NCBI RefSeq assembly: GCF_020509005.1
Contig: NC_063020.1
Location: 2,790,001-2,854,000 of the forward strand
Source: Fulvia fulva
Lineage: Eukaryota; Ascomycota; Dothideomycetes; Mycosphaerellales; Mycosphaerellaceae
DNA length: 64,000 bases
Direction of reading: 5' to 3'
The notes beneath the pieces are model-generated. The model had not been told where the DNA came from. It did no database searches and saw only the letters and a list, made by a program, of their open reading frames with translations. Shown in pieces: positions 63,125 through 64,000 of the stretch; the first letter of the stretch is position 1, and every line of letters begins with the position of its first letter. A program made the position numbers and the translations under genes.

Positions 63125-64000
63125 TATCGCTCTCTTTCTTATAAGCCCGGAGGCCTCGTTCTACTAGTATTAGAGTTATCGCTACTTTTACTAGTTAGTA
63201 CGCTATACGTATGCCTATAGCATTCCTATTCGGTATCTAATCTATAGGTAGTTAAAAACTAGGTAGCTTAGTCGCTCTCGGGTAGTTATAGTAAAAGTCG
63301 GCTACGGAGGCGGCGGCGGTCTTAATAACCTAGTTCGTAGCTTTATAGGATAGCTTATTATATCTAATATATTTTACTAGGTATTCCTAATATAGCTATT
63401 TACCTCCTACCGGTATTAGTCCTCGCGGCCACCTCTTCTTATAGTCTAGAATTTGCTTAACTTCCTATTAGTCGGGTTCGGCGGGATTAGGATCGTATTA
63501 TTCGTCGTCGATAATTCGGATCGGTAGTAGTACGGGTTATGTCTGTCCTATAACCGGCGGATAAACTAGTATAAGAAGGTATAAGTAGAAGCGATTATCG
63601 ATATTTAAAGTAGGTAGGAGCTCTACTTTATAAGTATTACCCGGTAGTACCTCTATGATCGCGTACGGTCTAGACTACTTTACGTCTATATTACGAGAAG
63701 GTCTCTCTATCGTCTAGTTCTTAGTACTTACCTATACTTCGTCGCCTTCGGCGTACCGTAGTATAGATATACGCGTCTAGTTTACGTACTTAGCTTAGAC
63801 TACTTATACTAAGGCTATCTACTATCGTAAGTATTAGTATATCTCTTATATCTTAGCCGTAAACTTGTCCGCGGACTCGGCGTCTAGTCGCTATTTATAT
63901 AGCATTAGTAGTATAGGCAAGTCTAAGTCGAACTTAGAGAACCTTAGATTACGCCTAGTATTAGTATAGAACGGTAAGACGCCTATTATTACGGATACTA
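63125..64000 (-). pseudogene. Gypsy F copy 2, integrase-end fragment, cut by the window edge
   Basis: Collinear with about 2130-3003 of Gypsy F copy 1 at high identity, mostly differing at RIP-type sites. It resumes exactly after the 18-bp LINE duplication, so it joins 51987. The rest of the element is off the right edge. Confidence 0.85.

Noticed and set aside
1..64000. CRISPR array, rRNA genes, telomere repeats
   Set aside because: No regularly spaced short repeats, rRNA-like sequence or TTAGGG runs were seen.

Overview
The window is a gene-poor, repeat-only island from a filamentous ascomycete (Pezizomycotina; a Dothideomycete is plausible but unproven). No host protein gene, rRNA or functional tRNA gene could be supported. 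The case for this group is the mixture of Ty1/Copia and chromodomain Ty3/Gypsy elements, a Tad1-like LINE and a Fot1/pogo DNA transposon, together with dense repeat-induced point mutation (RIP). In the old repeats CA and TG are strongly depleted in favour of TA while CG survives, and Gln codons have become TAG stops.

Two layers are superimposed. The OLD, RIP-wrecked layer consists of: Gypsy G (minus, 1-1831); Gypsy F copy 1 (minus, 1832-3568); Gypsy A (plus, in pieces 10716-16333, 23127-23224 and 50430-51704); Gypsy B (minus, about 23222-50429, inserted in A, with pieces 23382-23437, 29050-29311, 31182-34537 and 47903-50286); a Fot1/pogo element (29314-31179) inside B; Gypsy D (plus, 34538-47897) inside B; Gypsy F copy 2 (minus, 51705-51987 and 63125 to the end); and a Tad1-like LINE (51988-63106) inside F copy 2. 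The YOUNG, essentially unmutated layer consists of: two copies of Copia-1 (3852-10641 and 16334-23126, both minus), Copia-3 (23438-29049, plus), Gypsy C (39357-45495, minus) inside D, and its near-twin Gypsy E (53669-59805, plus) inside the LINE. Target-site duplications, read directly, fix most of the nesting: GGCGC and AATAT for Copia-1, TCGCC for C, TATGC for E, AGGTA for D, TA for the Fot1 element, and an 18-bp repeat for the LINE.

The young elements look competent for retrotransposition. Copia-1 encodes one 1717-residue Gag-protease-integrase-RT-RNase H polyprotein. It appears to be primed by the anticodon-side half of tRNA-Met. Between pol and the 3' LTR it carries, on its antisense strand, a tRNA-like sequence with pol III A and B boxes and a UUCG hairpin. 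Gypsy C/E encode Gag (386 aa) and Pol (about 1417 aa) in a -1 relation, with an A-rich slip site and a hairpin exactly over the gag stop. Their primer site matches the predicted 5' end of their own transcript (Tf1/sushi-like self-priming), and Pol ends inside the 3' LTR. Copia-3 was one 1543-codon polyprotein, now cut by two nonsense codons that are both in the CA-to-TA RIP context.

The whole reads as a heterochromatic nest in which RIP was once very strong, followed by a recent burst of LTR retrotransposons that RIP has barely touched.
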